From Bacteroidia bacterium (GTDB lineage Bacteria > Bacteroidota > Bacteroidia > NS11-12g > UBA955), in contig JACMRS010000336.1 of NCBI GenBank assembly GCA_014376345.1, forward strand, positions 1 to 6,319: a DNA stretch of 6,319 nt, in the 5' to 3' direction. Below the pieces are notes generated by a model. The model saw nothing but the letters and a program-made list of their open reading frames with translations, had not been told where the DNA came from and did not search any database. Position numbers and translations under genes: made by a program. Shown here one piece after another: positions 6,310-6,319 of this stretch. Position 1 is the stretch's first letter. The number at the start of each line of letters is the position of its first letter.

Positions 6310-6319
6310 ATCTTAAATA

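Noticed and set aside
1..6319. Defence, toxin-antitoxin, mobile-element or CRISPR content
   Set aside because: All six genes are explained as five recognised housekeeping families plus one secreted protein; there are no direct-repeat arrays, transposase motifs, integrase motifs or composition breaks visible by eye.

Overview
The window is a dense, AT-rich stretch of bacterial chromosome that looks like Bacteroidota. Four things point there: a TamL-type Omp85 lipoprotein, an A-rich leader instead of a Shine-Dalgarno sequence before the start codons, at least one good match to the Bacteroidota promoter (-33 TTTG, -7 TAnnTTTG), and a secreted protein whose signal peptide ends just before Gln. 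The class or genus cannot be fixed from this sequence. Six protein genes fill almost all of it. There is no gene-free stretch longer than about 45 bases, and I see no RNA gene, CRISPR array, insertion sequence or prophage gene.

Layout, left to right. The 3' end of queA (queuosine tRNA modification) runs off the left edge on the + strand. It meets, tail to tail with a 28-base overlap, a small MscS-type mechanosensitive channel gene on the - strand. Directly upstream of that channel gene on the - strand is a TamA-like outer-membrane lipoprotein gene (tamL), which starts at TTG. Its start codon shares one base with the ATG of a divergent + strand gene for a SpoU/TrmH-family RNA 2'-O-methyltransferase. 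That gene converges, with one base between the stop codons, on an unrecognised secreted protein gene on the - strand. The last gene, also - strand, is a complete acetyl-CoA C-acetyltransferase (thiolase) whose start lies 32 bases from the right edge.

The functions are housekeeping and mostly independent: tRNA modification, osmotic protection, outer-membrane protein assembly, RNA methylation and acetyl-CoA/acetoacetyl-CoA metabolism. tamL and the channel gene may be read on one transcript, with a second promoter for the channel in the 28-base gap. The thiolase and secreted-protein genes could also be cotranscribed across 41 bases.

I did not find a new defence, mobile or biosynthetic system. 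The points worth a second look concern gene packing: a probable leaderless transcript for the channel gene, a head-to-head pair whose start codons overlap so that promoters must lie inside the partner gene, a queA terminator-like hairpin inside the opposite gene, and one conserved-looking secreted protein of unknown role.
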